From the NCBI RefSeq assembly GCF_000718095.1, contig NZ_JOEI01000015.1, positions 62,001-126,000 on the forward strand: a DNA stretch of 64,000 bases. Direction: 5' to 3'. The notes under the pieces were generated by a model. It saw nothing but the letters and a program-made list of their open reading frames with translations, was not told the DNA's origin and ran no database searches. Positions 17,872-25,889 of the stretch are shown here, piece by piece (position 1 is the first letter of the stretch; each line of letters starts with the position of its first letter). Source of the DNA: Streptomyces scopuliridis RB72 (lineage in GTDB: Bacteria; Actinomycetota; Actinomycetes; Streptomycetales; Streptomycetaceae). The position numbers and the translations under genes were made by a program.

Positions 17872-18642
17872 ATGTATGACTGGGAAGATTGTCATCTCGG
17901 CGATGCTGCCCTTGAGGACGCGAGGGAAGAGTTGGAGTTCCCCAAGAGTGATTCTGACGTGATCAACTCTTTTGGTGTTCTGTTGCGCAGTGGAGATATC
18001 GATGCGATGTGTGTAGCACTGAGCTACTATCATTATTGCGAATCTATGTCGCGGCACGGTGGCGAGAATATTTTGGAAGGGGAATCGCAAGATGTTCTCG
18101 AATGTGCGCGTGTGGTTTTGCGCCGGCCACCGTCAAAAGTTGCGACCGCAGAACACGATGAGTATGAGGCTGCTCACGCAACTGCGCTATCTGCGATCGC
18201 CGGGATTGTCCAGCCTGAGGATTCCGGACTCGTCAGCGAGGCGCTGAGAAGAGCTACGTCTGAAGATGTCAGGAAAGCAGCCGCGATGGCAGCTTCCACC
18301 ATCCTAAGGGATACTTTACCTGGGTGCGGCCACAAAGCTGCACTTCTGAACGAACTGATCGATCAGCTTGCGGAAATCATCTTCGATGATTCGGTCTCGT
18401 CGCAGGAGCGTTGGTTAGCCATAAACGCTGTTTCTCAATCCGGGTCGGAAATTGCAGAGTCGTACCTTGTCGGAGCGTTGGAACTAACTGATGTTCAATT
18501 GCAAGCTGTCGCGGGACTGGCTCTTGCGGATCGGGATATGGGAAGATTTCGGCCCATTTTGATGAACCTCACGGCCTCTTGGTCAGACGACTCCGAGTTT
18601 CCGGCGAATGAACTCATTTCTATCTTGAGGGAGGGGGAATGA
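17872..18642 (+). CDS. Helical-repeat protein, putative immunity to the upstream toxin domain
   Basis: 256 residues, low GC like the preceding domain (28 G+C in 17941-18000). The sequence is mostly paired helices resembling HEAT repeats (VSEALRRATSEDVRKAAAMA, LNELIDQLAEIIF, ESYLVGALELTDVQLQAVAG), with an acidic composition and no signal peptide or membrane helix. It follows the cargo stop by 78 nt on the same strand. Polymorphic-toxin immunity genes typically sit in this position and are often helical-repeat proteins, so immunity is inferred. The frame is open back to the toxin stop and the 26 codons before ATG 17872 look protein-like, but no ATG/GTG/TTG lies among them and the RBS is weak, so the true start may be unusual. 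Confidence 0.7.
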   Translation: MYDWEDCHLGDAALEDAREELEFPKSDSDVINSFGVLLRSGDIDAMCVALSYYHYCESMSRHGGENILEGESQDVLECARVVLRRPPSKVATAEHDEYEAAHATALSAIAGIVQPEDSGLVSEALRRATSEDVRKAAAMAASTILRDTLPGCGHKAALLNELIDQLAEIIFDDSVSSQERWLAINAVSQSGSEIAESYLVGALELTDVQLQAVAGLALADRDMGRFRPILMNLTASWSDDSEFPANELISILREGE

Positions 18643-18859
18643 ATTAGTCGTTTCTATTTGCCTGAACAATCATCGACATCTCTTCCGGTGTCGGCACTCC
18701 TCGGGTGCCAAAGTTAGAGGAGGGCAACGGCCTTGTCCGTGGCCGTTTGGGATACGCCGGACAATGGGGCGACGTCGCCGGATCGTCACCGCCGAGTCTG
18801 TACTTCTGCATAGACCGCGTCATCAACCACCTCGGCCTGCGACTTGCGCTCCATTGCCG

Positions 18860-19280
18860 CCGGCGGTTCCGCAAGAACGCTGTACTCACCGCGAATGGCA
18901 CACTGATGCCCACCCGCGACCGCACGGTCGTCGAGCAGTCCAAGGGCTTCTGCAGCTCCACCAACCACCAGGTCGATATCGACTCGGACAAGCGCTTAGG
19001 TCCTGTCCGGTCGATCTTCGCGGGCCCGTGACGCCTGGCGCGTACGCTCGCTGCGATGTCGGGGTCGCCCATGTATGGCCGGGCCATCCACAACCCCGAT
19101 CCTCCGCCTTGCGATGTTCCCCCTTAGCCTGAACGGCAGGGGGTACCCCCTGCACCAGACTGCCGCGCACTGATCCGCGAAGATCGACCGGACGAGCCCC
19201 AGTCGTCGTGATTGGCCGCACCTTGCCTGGCAACCGCAATGACTGCGGAGCCTGGGCGAATGCCTGGTTCAGCACCACGC
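18860..19280 (+). pseudogene. IS5-like DDE transposase remnant, interrupted
   Basis: Two in-order pieces of one transposase are readable on the plus strand. The first is LTANGTLMPTRDRTVVEQSK followed by STNHQVDIDSDKRL (about 18885-18999). The second is VVVIGRTLPGNRNDCGAWAN (about 19200-19262). In intact IS5-group transposases these segments are nearly contiguous (…GTLIPTRD…STNHQV.DAD.RLVV..G.PLPGNRND). A ~190-bp insert separates them, and neither end of the transposase is present. It is a dead element next to the low-GC cassette. Confidence 0.7.
19005..19193. mobile_element. MITE-like insert with 19-bp perfect terminal inverted repeats
   Basis: GTCCGGTCGATCTTCGCGG at 19005-19023 and its exact reverse complement at 19175-19193 bracket 151 nt with no coding potential. 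The insert lies exactly between two conserved blocks of the broken IS5-like transposase (after DSDKRL, before VVVIGR). This suggests a small non-autonomous element transposed into an older one. Target-site duplications could not be defined by eye, so the true ends may extend a few bases. Confidence 0.65.
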
Positions 19281-19500
19281 ACCAGGGCGGCGCCACCATG
19301 GTTGAGATCGAAGGCCCGCAACACATCCTCGGATATCGCTCAGTACGTCGCCGATCAGTGTCAGCAACGAAGATTCGCCGTCCTTGAGCTGGCAGGACAG
19401 CAGCCGCACGCCGTCCCCGTTGATCACCACGGCGTCGTGATGCCTCTTGTCGATGTCCATCCGGCCCAGATCTCAGGCACGTTCCGCTCCGCCAGTTCGC
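19240..19500 (-). pseudogene. IS110-like transposase N-terminal fragment
   Basis: Reading the minus strand from about 19500: LAERNVPEIWAGMDIDKRHH, then DAVVINGDGVRLLSCQLKDG, and, after a frame change, AFDLNHGGAALV. This is the N-terminal DEDD-domain start of IS110-family transposases (…IWAGIDVGK.HH…, …D…GGAALL). The catalytic C-terminal half is absent and the frame is broken. It abuts the IS5-like remnant in the opposite orientation, so at least two elements have decayed here. Confidence 0.65.
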
Positions 19501-19591
19501 CTCATCCTGATCCTGCAGACGACATCGCCAGCGTTGTCCTACAGCAGCGATCGAGTCGCATCTCCCCGTTGGCGGTCGCGTCGTCGCGGGG

Positions 19592-21784
19592 TCAGGTCAG
19601 CAGGTGGAGGTAGGGGCCGAATTCTGAGGCCAGGGTGAGGCGGCCCAGTTTTTGGTATTCGCGTTGGATCGCGTGGATCAGGGTTGGCATTGTTACTGGG
19701 GTGCCCGAGGCCGCTGAGAGGTAGGCCGCCGTTACCGCTACCGAGCGGATGTTGCCGCCTGCCAGTTCGAAGGATTCGGCGCAGAAGGGGAGGTCCAGGT
19801 CGGAGGCGCGGGGGAGAGTGGGGCCCAGGCAGCGTTCCCAGAGGAGGAGGCGTTGGGGTGCGTCCGGGATGGGGAAGTCGATGACCAGGTCGAGGCGGCG
19901 CGTGAAGGCGTCGTCGAGGTTGGCGCGGAGGTTGGTGGCGAGGATGGCGAGGCCGTCGAAGGACTCCATGCGTTGCAGCAGATACGCGCTCTCGACGTTG
20001 GCGTAGCGGTCGTGGGCGTCCTTGACCTCTGAGCGTTTTCCGAAGATAGCGTCCGCCTCGTCGAAGAGCAGGACGCCATTCACGCCGGCCGCTTCGGAGA
20101 AGATGCGTTCGAGGTTCTTCTCGGTCTCGCCGACATATTTGTCGATGACCGTCGCCAGATCGACTGTGTAGAGGTCGAGACCCAGATCGGCCGCGATCAC
20201 CTCGGCCGACATCGTCTTGCCGGTGCCGGAGTCGCCCGCGAAGAGGGCTGATACGCCACGGCCGCGGCCGCCGCCCGGGCGCATTCCCCACTCGCCGAGG
20301 ACCTGGTCGCGATAGCGGGCGCGGGCGGTGAGTTCGCGGAGCTGGGCGTGGGCGTCCGGGGGGAGGACCAAGTCGTTCCAGGTCACGGAAGGTTCGATGC
20401 GGCGGGCCAGCCGGTCGAGGCCCGCGGCGTTCTGGGCGCGGGCTCCCCGGCGGATGTGGTCAGGGCCGAGGGCGCCACCGTCCAGCCGGGCCGTCTGGGC
20501 GGCGCTGCGGGCCGCGCCCTCGATCTGGTCCGGGGTGAGGAGGAACGGGGAGAGCAGTACGCCGACATCCAGATCGGCCGGGACCGGCTCGGCGTAGGCG
20601 TCGCGCCAGAGGGCGGCCCGTACCGCCGGTTCCACCCGGGGAGCGTGCAGCAGCAGTGGCGGGCGCGTCGACCAGGCCGCGTCCCAGGGGGCGCGGCCCA
20701 CCAGGACCGTCGGCAGCGGCGTGTCGGTGAGGAGCCGGAGCGTCTGCGGGTGGTCACGCGACAGCGCGTCCAGCGGCGCGCACACCAGCCCCGCCCCCGT
20801 CAGCCGGCCCTCCCGTACCAGCGCCCGCACCGCCTCGACGGGCGTCGGGTCCTCCGCCAGCCGGGACAGATCCAGGCCCAGTACGCCGCGCCCCGCGAGG
20901 CTCAGCGCCGTGGCGGCCAGCGCCGTACCCGCGCCGCCCTGTTCCTCGCGGAGATACGCCAGACGGACACCGGAACCGAGCGTACGGGCGAGCGGCCCGG
21001 GATCGCCCACGCCCGGTACGGCGTGCCACGGCGCCAGCAGACCGGTCAGCCGGGGATCGGGGCTGTCGTCGCCGAGGAGGTGCGCGGTGACGCGGTCGGG
21101 AACCCGTAACGCACGCCCCAGGAACGGCCGGTCCGCCTCCTCCACCAGCAGCAGTCCGCCGGCGCGCAGCGGTGCCCGGGGGCCGAGCCGGGCGCGGGCC
21201 TCCGCGTCCGCCGGGGAGAGGCCGCAGAGGCCGAGGGCCAGTCCGATGGTCGGGCGGCGACGGGTGACATCGTCGTTGAGGTAGCCGTAGAACGCCTCGA
21301 ACCGGTCGTCGAGATCCGGCAGAAGCGCGATGAGCAGCATCTCGACATCCAGCGGACTGAGGTCGAACTCCCTTTCCAGCATGGTGAGTCGGGACGGTGG
21401 CCCATCGGTCGCCCAGGTCTCGTCGCTCGCATCGGGCGTATCGGTCTCGTCGGGAGCGGGGAACGTACGGCCCTCGTCCAGCAGCCGCGCAATCGTCTCC
21501 TCCGTCAGATACAGGCCACGGAACGCGTCGTCCGGATGGGGGTCGGTGACTTGGCGCGCCTCGACCGCCCGGCGGACGCGCCGCTCGACACGTACGGCAC
21601 AGGTCAGGAGATGTCGGAGGTTCGGATCGCCCCCGGCCTGTTCGCCCCCGACCTGTTCGCCCCCGGCCTGTTTGCCCCTGGCCAGTTCGCCCCCGGCCAG
21701 TTCGCCCCCGGACTGTTCGCCCCCGGTCTGTTCGGCCCCAGCGGAATCGGGCCGCTCCCCGTCGTGCCGCCCGCGCTCAGGCAT
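19592..21784 (-). CDS. CIS AAA+ ATPase
   Basis: 730 residues. After a repeat-rich N-terminus made of GGEQ/GGEL-type pentapeptides (nt about 21630-21740), the core begins with NLRHLLTCAVRVERRVRRAV. A C-terminal AAA+ module has Walker A GDSGTGKT (about residue 515), Walker B VLLFDEADAIFG (about 570), and sensor motif ILATNLRANLDDAFTRRLD. This is the CIS-type ATPase (Afp15/PVC15-like), needed for assembly of such particles; its exact step is not settled. Start ATG 21784 overlaps the cap gene by 8 nt; a 96-codon upstream extension inside the cap gene was rejected. The 3' end faces the IS remnants. Confidence 0.9.
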   Translation of the reverse strand: MPERGRHDGERPDSAGAEQTGGEQSGGELAGGELARGKQAGGEQVGGEQAGGDPNLRHLLTCAVRVERRVRRAVEARQVTDPHPDDAFRGLYLTEETIARLLDEGRTFPAPDETDTPDASDETWATDGPPSRLTMLEREFDLSPLDVEMLLIALLPDLDDRFEAFYGYLNDDVTRRRPTIGLALGLCGLSPADAEARARLGPRAPLRAGGLLLVEEADRPFLGRALRVPDRVTAHLLGDDSPDPRLTGLLAPWHAVPGVGDPGPLARTLGSGVRLAYLREEQGGAGTALAATALSLAGRGVLGLDLSRLAEDPTPVEAVRALVREGRLTGAGLVCAPLDALSRDHPQTLRLLTDTPLPTVLVGRAPWDAAWSTRPPLLLHAPRVEPAVRAALWRDAYAEPVPADLDVGVLLSPFLLTPDQIEGAARSAAQTARLDGGALGPDHIRRGARAQNAAGLDRLARRIEPSVTWNDLVLPPDAHAQLRELTARARYRDQVLGEWGMRPGGGRGRGVSALFAGDSGTGKTMSAEVIAADLGLDLYTVDLATVIDKYVGETEKNLERIFSEAAGVNGVLLFDEADAIFGKRSEVKDAHDRYANVESAYLLQRMESFDGLAILATNLRANLDDAFTRRLDLVIDFPIPDAPQRLLLWERCLGPTLPRASDLDLPFCAESFELAGGNIRSVAVTAAYLSAASGTPVTMPTLIHAIQREYQKLGRLTLASEFGPYLHLLT

Positions 21785-22562
21785 CGCCCCGGTTCTCCGT
21801 AATCCGAAGCGACAGCCCGGGGCGCCGCACCGCCTCGCCCGCGCCCTCGCTTTCTCCCCCACCGTCGCTCTCGTCCGCCGCATCCCCGCGACGGTCGACA
21901 ACGGCCCCATACAGCGGAAGCGCCCCGCGGCCCGGCATCGCCCTGGTCGGCCGCCGCGCGCGATCCTCCCCCGCGCGACCCTCCCTCGCGCGGTCACCGA
22001 AGTGGACACGCATCCCCTCGTCGCCCACCGGCGGACCCGCGGCGTAGGTCGGCGACGCCGTGACCGGCACACTGATCACCAGGTCCAGCGACGGCTTCAG
22101 TTCGCCGCCGAGCGCGCTCCACACGTCCGCGAAGGAGCGGTCCTCCGGCGGTGGCAGCGCGATGGTCATCGGTACGGCAACCCCGATGTCCTGGAGCGTT
22201 CCCGTCAGCCGCTCGGGAGGCAGCGCCTCGTACCGCAGCAGGCAGGCCAGGAGCGAGGACAGCAGCCGGTGTTCGTCCTCCGGCCGCTTCGTCCAGGCGG
22301 TGATCAGATACGAGAGCTTGAAGAAGCGCGGAGGCCGGCGGCGGGCGACGACCGCGCCCCGCTCGTCGTACTCGTTGTGCAGCCCGCGTTCACGCCGTCG
22401 CATGTCCTCGCGGATGTCGTAGAGGTACAGATTCACCGTGGGCGCGTTGACCTTGGCGGCCCATTCGCGGGTCGGCGCGTCGAACACCACCGCGATCTGG
22501 GCGCCTTCGAGGACCTCGGCCCTGAGCAGCGCGCGCAGCGCGTCGTCCACCTCGTGGATCAC
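21777..22562 (-). CDS. CIS tube/sheath terminator, DUF4255 family
   Basis: 261 residues. The start MIHEVDDALRALLRAEVLEG, the PTVNLYLYDIREDMRRRERG stretch and RPPRFFKLSYLITAWTKRPE with DEHRLLSSLLACLLRYEALP are typical of DUF4255 (Afp16/PVC16), which caps the end of the particle and fixes its length. The C-terminal 60 residues are charged and low complexity. Start GTG 22562 has GGGAG about 10 nt upstream. It overlaps the AAA+ gene, so the two are probably cotranslated. Confidence 0.88.
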   Translation of the reverse strand: MIHEVDDALRALLRAEVLEGAQIAVVFDAPTREWAAKVNAPTVNLYLYDIREDMRRRERGLHNEYDERGAVVARRRPPRFFKLSYLITAWTKRPEDEHRLLSSLLACLLRYEALPPERLTGTLQDIGVAVPMTIALPPPEDRSFADVWSALGGELKPSLDLVISVPVTASPTYAAGPPVGDEGMRVHFGDRAREGRAGEDRARRPTRAMPGRGALPLYGAVVDRRGDAADESDGGGESEGAGEAVRRPGLSLRITENRGDA

Positions 22563-22593
22563 GACGACCCCGCTCCCGTCATCCGGTCCGCCG

Positions 22594-24759
22594 TCATCCG
22601 CGCCCCGCGAAGTCCGGTGGCTGGAGCTTGCGTTGGACGACCAGGACCGGCTTCGTCAGCCGGTCGAGACCGGTGACGTCCGCGCGGAGATCGCGTGGCC
22701 CGAGCCGGTCCCTGCGCAGGACCGGCACCTGCGTCTCGAACGTACCGTCACGTCCCACCGTCACCGGCGATCCGTTGGCGGTGATGCCCGCGCTCCAGCT
22801 CAGCCGTACGGTCGAGCCCGGCGGGAAGTCCGTACCCCGTGCCAGCACCACCTGCCCCGGTGTGGCCACCTGCGGGGTGACGGCCAGCTTCGGCTGGAGA
22901 ACGCGGAGTGTGCCCCGGTCCGTGTTGTTGGCCGGTCTGCGGTCGGGCAGTGTGGCGACGGCGGTCGCGTGGACGGCTCCGCTGATCGCCATCCGGTACG
23001 TGGCCGTCTGGGTGACCTCGACCCGGCCGCCCGCCGGGATGGTGCACGGCGCGGTCGGGGTGCAGCGCGACAGCCCGGCCAGGGTACGTCTGCCCGCGTC
23101 CGGTGTCCTCGGCCAGGCGGACGTGACGATGACACCGGACGCCGCGTCCGGACCGGCGTTGGTGAGAACGAAGCGGGCACGGGCGGCACGGCCCGTGTAC
23201 GTGCGCGACGGGGCGATCTGTACGTCCACGGCTACATCGGCCGTCGGAGGCACCGGGGGCGCGGGAGGAACCGGCGGGACGGGCGGGACAGGTGGCAGCT
23301 CCAGCACCTCCACCGTGGCCGTGTCGGTGCCGGTGTTGCCGTTCGAGTCGGTGGCCGAGCAGGTGACGAGAGTGCGGCCGACCGGGAAGACCGAGCCCGA
23401 CGCGGGGGTACAACGTACGGGCAGACGGCCGTCGTTGGCGTCCACGGCGGTGACGGTCAGCTCGACGCGGGCGCCGTCCGGGTCCCTGGTCACCACCGTA
23501 CGGTCGTCCACGACGACCACGGGCGCGTCGACATCGTTGACGTCGATGTTGATCGTCTGGGTCAGCTCCGGATCGGCCGCCGCGTTCGGCCCGACGGTGT
23601 CCGTGCCGGGCGGGCTCGTGCCCAGCAGGAACTGGACGGTGCAGGTCAGCCTCCGTCCCTGCGGAGCGTCCTCGGCGACCGTGATCGTCTCGTCGAAGGC
23701 GGCGGGGTCGCCGCTGGTGACGGTCCGGGTGGGCGGATCGAGCGCCACCGTCAGGGCGGGATCGCAGCTCTCCAGCCGGTGCCCGACCTGGGTGGGCAGA
23801 TTGCCGAGGCCGTCGGCGATCGACTTCACGACCGCGTCCGCGTTGACGCCGGAGATCAGGCTGCCCCGGGTGGCCTCGATGACCTTGTCGGCCTGGCCCG
23901 GCGGGTGCAGGGGGTCCTCTATCTGGCCGGGGACACCGGCGTCTCCGGTGCCGTTGAGTCCGTCACCGACCGCGGTGGCGACATCCACGCCCAGCACCCG
24001 GACTCCCCGGTCCTGGAGCGCGTAGATCGTGTCGGTCAGGGAGTGCCCCCTGCTCGGGTCGTGGCTGGAGGCGTCGCCGACCAGGACGACCACGGGGCTC
24101 GCGTCCGCGCGGAACTCGGTCTGGCCGCCGCTGCCGTTGGCGATCTGCCACAGCGCGTTGATCCAGTCCTCGGACGGGCCGCGGCTGCCCTGGCCGCGTT
24201 CGACAGTGAGGGCGTCGACCCCCTCCTGCACCTTGACGAGGTCGTCCGTGAACGGCTGGAGCACGGTGTAGGTCCGGTCGCCGTCGACCTGCTGGTCGCC
24301 GTACGTGGCCACGGCGAAGCGCGAGTCGGGCTGCTCCTCGGTCACTCTCTCGGTGATCACGGGGAGGTTCCGCTGGATCTGCTCGATGGACGGTTCCATG
24401 CTCAGGGTGCCGTCCACCAGCAGCACGATGTCGGGCTTCGGCGGGATGGCCGGCGTACGGACCAGCTTGTCCACGGAGAGGGACGCGCCCGGGTCGAGCC
24501 GCTCCGTCACCACGGCGGGGGTGACCGGCGGTTCGGGTACGGGGACGGCCGCGCGCGGTTCGGCGGCGGAGCTGGGCAGGCCGCTCATGACCAGCAGCAG
24601 AAGGGCGAAGGGCAGCACGCGCAAGGCACTGCTCCCGCGCCGTGGCTGTTTCCGCGCGGACTGCCGGAACGGCTGTTGTGGCTGCTTCCGTGCCGACCGC
24701 CGGAGGAGCTGTTGTGGCAGTTGCCGTGCGGACTGCCGGAACCGCTGAGACCGCCGCAC
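22594..24759 (-). CDS. Secreted VWA/HYR-domain protein of the CIS locus
   Basis: 721 residues. A basic, repeat-rich N-terminus (RQSARKQP-type units) precedes a signal-like helix (LRVLPFALLLLVMSGLPSSA, residues about 47-66). A von Willebrand A domain follows with IVLLVDGTLSM, where the MIDAS first Ser is replaced by Thr (D116-x-T-x-S). Then come HYR-like beta modules (VVVDDRTVVTRDPDG, CTPASGSVFPVGRTLVTCSA), a Pro-rich spacer, a CARDB/DUF11-like domain and an IPT-like end. GTG 24759 was chosen over 24783 because GGGGAGGG lies just before it. VWA proteins recur in Streptomyces CIS loci; a surface adhesion role is inferred. It may belong to the regulator operon. Confidence 0.8.
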   Translation of the reverse strand: MRRSQRFRQSARQLPQQLLRRSARKQPQQPFRQSARKQPRRGSSALRVLPFALLLLVMSGLPSSAAEPRAAVPVPEPPVTPAVVTERLDPGASLSVDKLVRTPAIPPKPDIVLLVDGTLSMEPSIEQIQRNLPVITERVTEEQPDSRFAVATYGDQQVDGDRTYTVLQPFTDDLVKVQEGVDALTVERGQGSRGPSEDWINALWQIANGSGGQTEFRADASPVVVLVGDASSHDPSRGHSLTDTIYALQDRGVRVLGVDVATAVGDGLNGTGDAGVPGQIEDPLHPPGQADKVIEATRGSLISGVNADAVVKSIADGLGNLPTQVGHRLESCDPALTVALDPPTRTVTSGDPAAFDETITVAEDAPQGRRLTCTVQFLLGTSPPGTDTVGPNAAADPELTQTINIDVNDVDAPVVVVDDRTVVTRDPDGARVELTVTAVDANDGRLPVRCTPASGSVFPVGRTLVTCSATDSNGNTGTDTATVEVLELPPVPPVPPVPPAPPVPPTADVAVDVQIAPSRTYTGRAARARFVLTNAGPDAASGVIVTSAWPRTPDAGRRTLAGLSRCTPTAPCTIPAGGRVEVTQTATYRMAISGAVHATAVATLPDRRPANNTDRGTLRVLQPKLAVTPQVATPGQVVLARGTDFPPGSTVRLSWSAGITANGSPVTVGRDGTFETQVPVLRRDRLGPRDLRADVTGLDRLTKPVLVVQRKLQPPDFAGRG

Positions 24760-24802
24760 GGAACCCTCCCCAGATCGGCGCACCGGCGCCCACCATCCCG
24801 TG

Positions 24803-24831
24803 CTCGCGCCCCGCGGGCAGCGGGGCGCGAG
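24803..24831. promoter_or_regulatory. 12-bp perfect hairpin just upstream of the VWA gene
   Basis: CTCGCGCCCCGC and GCGGGGCGCGAG form a perfect 12-bp stem with a 5-nt loop, 44 nt upstream of the VWA start. There is no T-run on either side, so a plain intrinsic terminator is not clear. It could end transcription from the response-regulator gene or fold the VWA leader. Confidence 0.5.
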
Positions 24832-24921
24832 TCATTCCTGCGGGAACCGAGTTCTGCCCTTTGGGGCAGCCGTGCGGCGAGTGGCTGTGCTGAAAGATCA
24901 AAACCCGGATCGGTGCGAACT

Positions 24922-25005
24922 GTGGATCTTTTCGGCCCGTGGATCTGCTGGGTCTGTGGATCTTTACGGCCCGTGGATCTTTTCGGCCTGTTGATCTGGT
25001 CGGCC
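24922..25005. repeat. Five 17-nt imperfect tandem repeats with GTGGATCT core
   Basis: GTGGATCT (GTTGATCT in the last) starts at 24922, 24939, 24956, 24973 and 24990, exactly every 17 nt, with a more variable half often reading TTTTCGGCCC. The array lies in the 285-nt gap between the response-regulator stop (25045) and the VWA start. Both the 17-nt period and the GATC core resemble the array at 13832-13882 in the sheath promoter. A binding array for a locus regulator is possible. Confidence 0.65.
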
Positions 25006-25044
25006 CGTGGCCTCGCTCGAACTGGGGCCTGTTCGAACTGTGGC

Positions 25045-25674
25045 TCAGATCAGACCCTGGCGCAGCGCGTACGCCACCGCGTGGGAGCGATTACGCAATT
25101 GAAGCCGGGTCATGACCGCGTGCAGGACGTTCTTAATCGTGCGTTCGGAGTACGCGAGCTTGGTCGCGATATCAGCGGTGTCGTATCCCTCCGCGACCAG
25201 TCGAAGTACATCGATCTCGCGGGAGGAGAGTCCGGTGAAGTGCAGGCCGCGCGGCCCGAGCACCTGGCCCTGCAACTTTCCCACCTGCTCAAGAAGGCGT
25301 CCGAGAAGATCGGCGGGCACATGGCCCTCACCGTTCGCCACGGCGACAATGACCCGCACTAGATGATCAGGCGTCGCCTCCGAACGCCTGACCACCCCGG
25401 CGACACCGCACTCCGCGGCGCTGACCAGCTTCTGCTCATCGATCTCGGTGGCCACCAGTACTCCGCGTGCCGTACCGCTGCGCTGGATATTGCGCAGCAT
25501 CCGTAGTGCCTCCTCATCTATGACATCCACCACCACCACGACTACCTGCGGGGTGAGTTCACCGTCCTCCCATCCGGTAAGTGTCACCTCCGGCCTGGTC
25601 CGCAGCTGGCTGGCCACTCCCGCTTGGGAGATCGGATCCTGTGCGCGTAAACCAACGATCGTACGGTCTGTCAC
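25045..25674 (-). CDS. Orphan NarL/FixJ-type response regulator of the CIS locus
   Basis: 209 residues. The N-terminal half is a receiver-like domain with RAQDPISQAGVASQLRTRPE and a valine-rich strand ending VVVDVIDEEALRML; the usual phospho-acceptor surroundings are loose, so phosphorylation is uncertain. The C-terminal half is a LuxR helix-turn-helix (GLSSREIDVLRLVAEGYDTA, KLAYSERTIKNVLHAVMTRL). GTG 25674 is preceded by GGAGGGGG at 6 nt, which decides the start over a longer frame to 25821. No histidine kinase gene is nearby. It is divergent from the 25890 gene and upstream of VWA, cap and ATPase genes. It is the likely regulator of the CIS genes, by position. Confidence 0.85.
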   Translation of the reverse strand: MTDRTIVGLRAQDPISQAGVASQLRTRPEVTLTGWEDGELTPQVVVVVVDVIDEEALRMLRNIQRSGTARGVLVATEIDEQKLVSAAECGVAGVVRRSEATPDHLVRVIVAVANGEGHVPADLLGRLLEQVGKLQGQVLGPRGLHFTGLSSREIDVLRLVAEGYDTADIATKLAYSERTIKNVLHAVMTRLQLRNRSHAVAYALRQGLI

Positions 25675-25889
25675 GAATTTCCCCCTCCGCAAATGCGAAC
25701 CGATGGCGTCATCATGGGCCGTATAGGACCTGGCAGACTGAGTCGTCGGTGCCTTACGCATCGGCAGATACTCCATTCCCACCGAGTGCGGACGCGAAAT
25801 CCGCAGCCGCCCGATGGGCACTACATCTGCCCGAAAGTGTTCCTGTCCGACCGCTGTTCACGGTAATGCGCGGTCCTACGGTGCGACGT

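Noticed and set aside
18644..19093. 149-codon minus-strand frame ending near TRGVPTPEEMSMIVQANR
   Set aside because: Its last residues look protein-like, but the body is antisense to the IS5-like remnant and the insert; at best a remnant.
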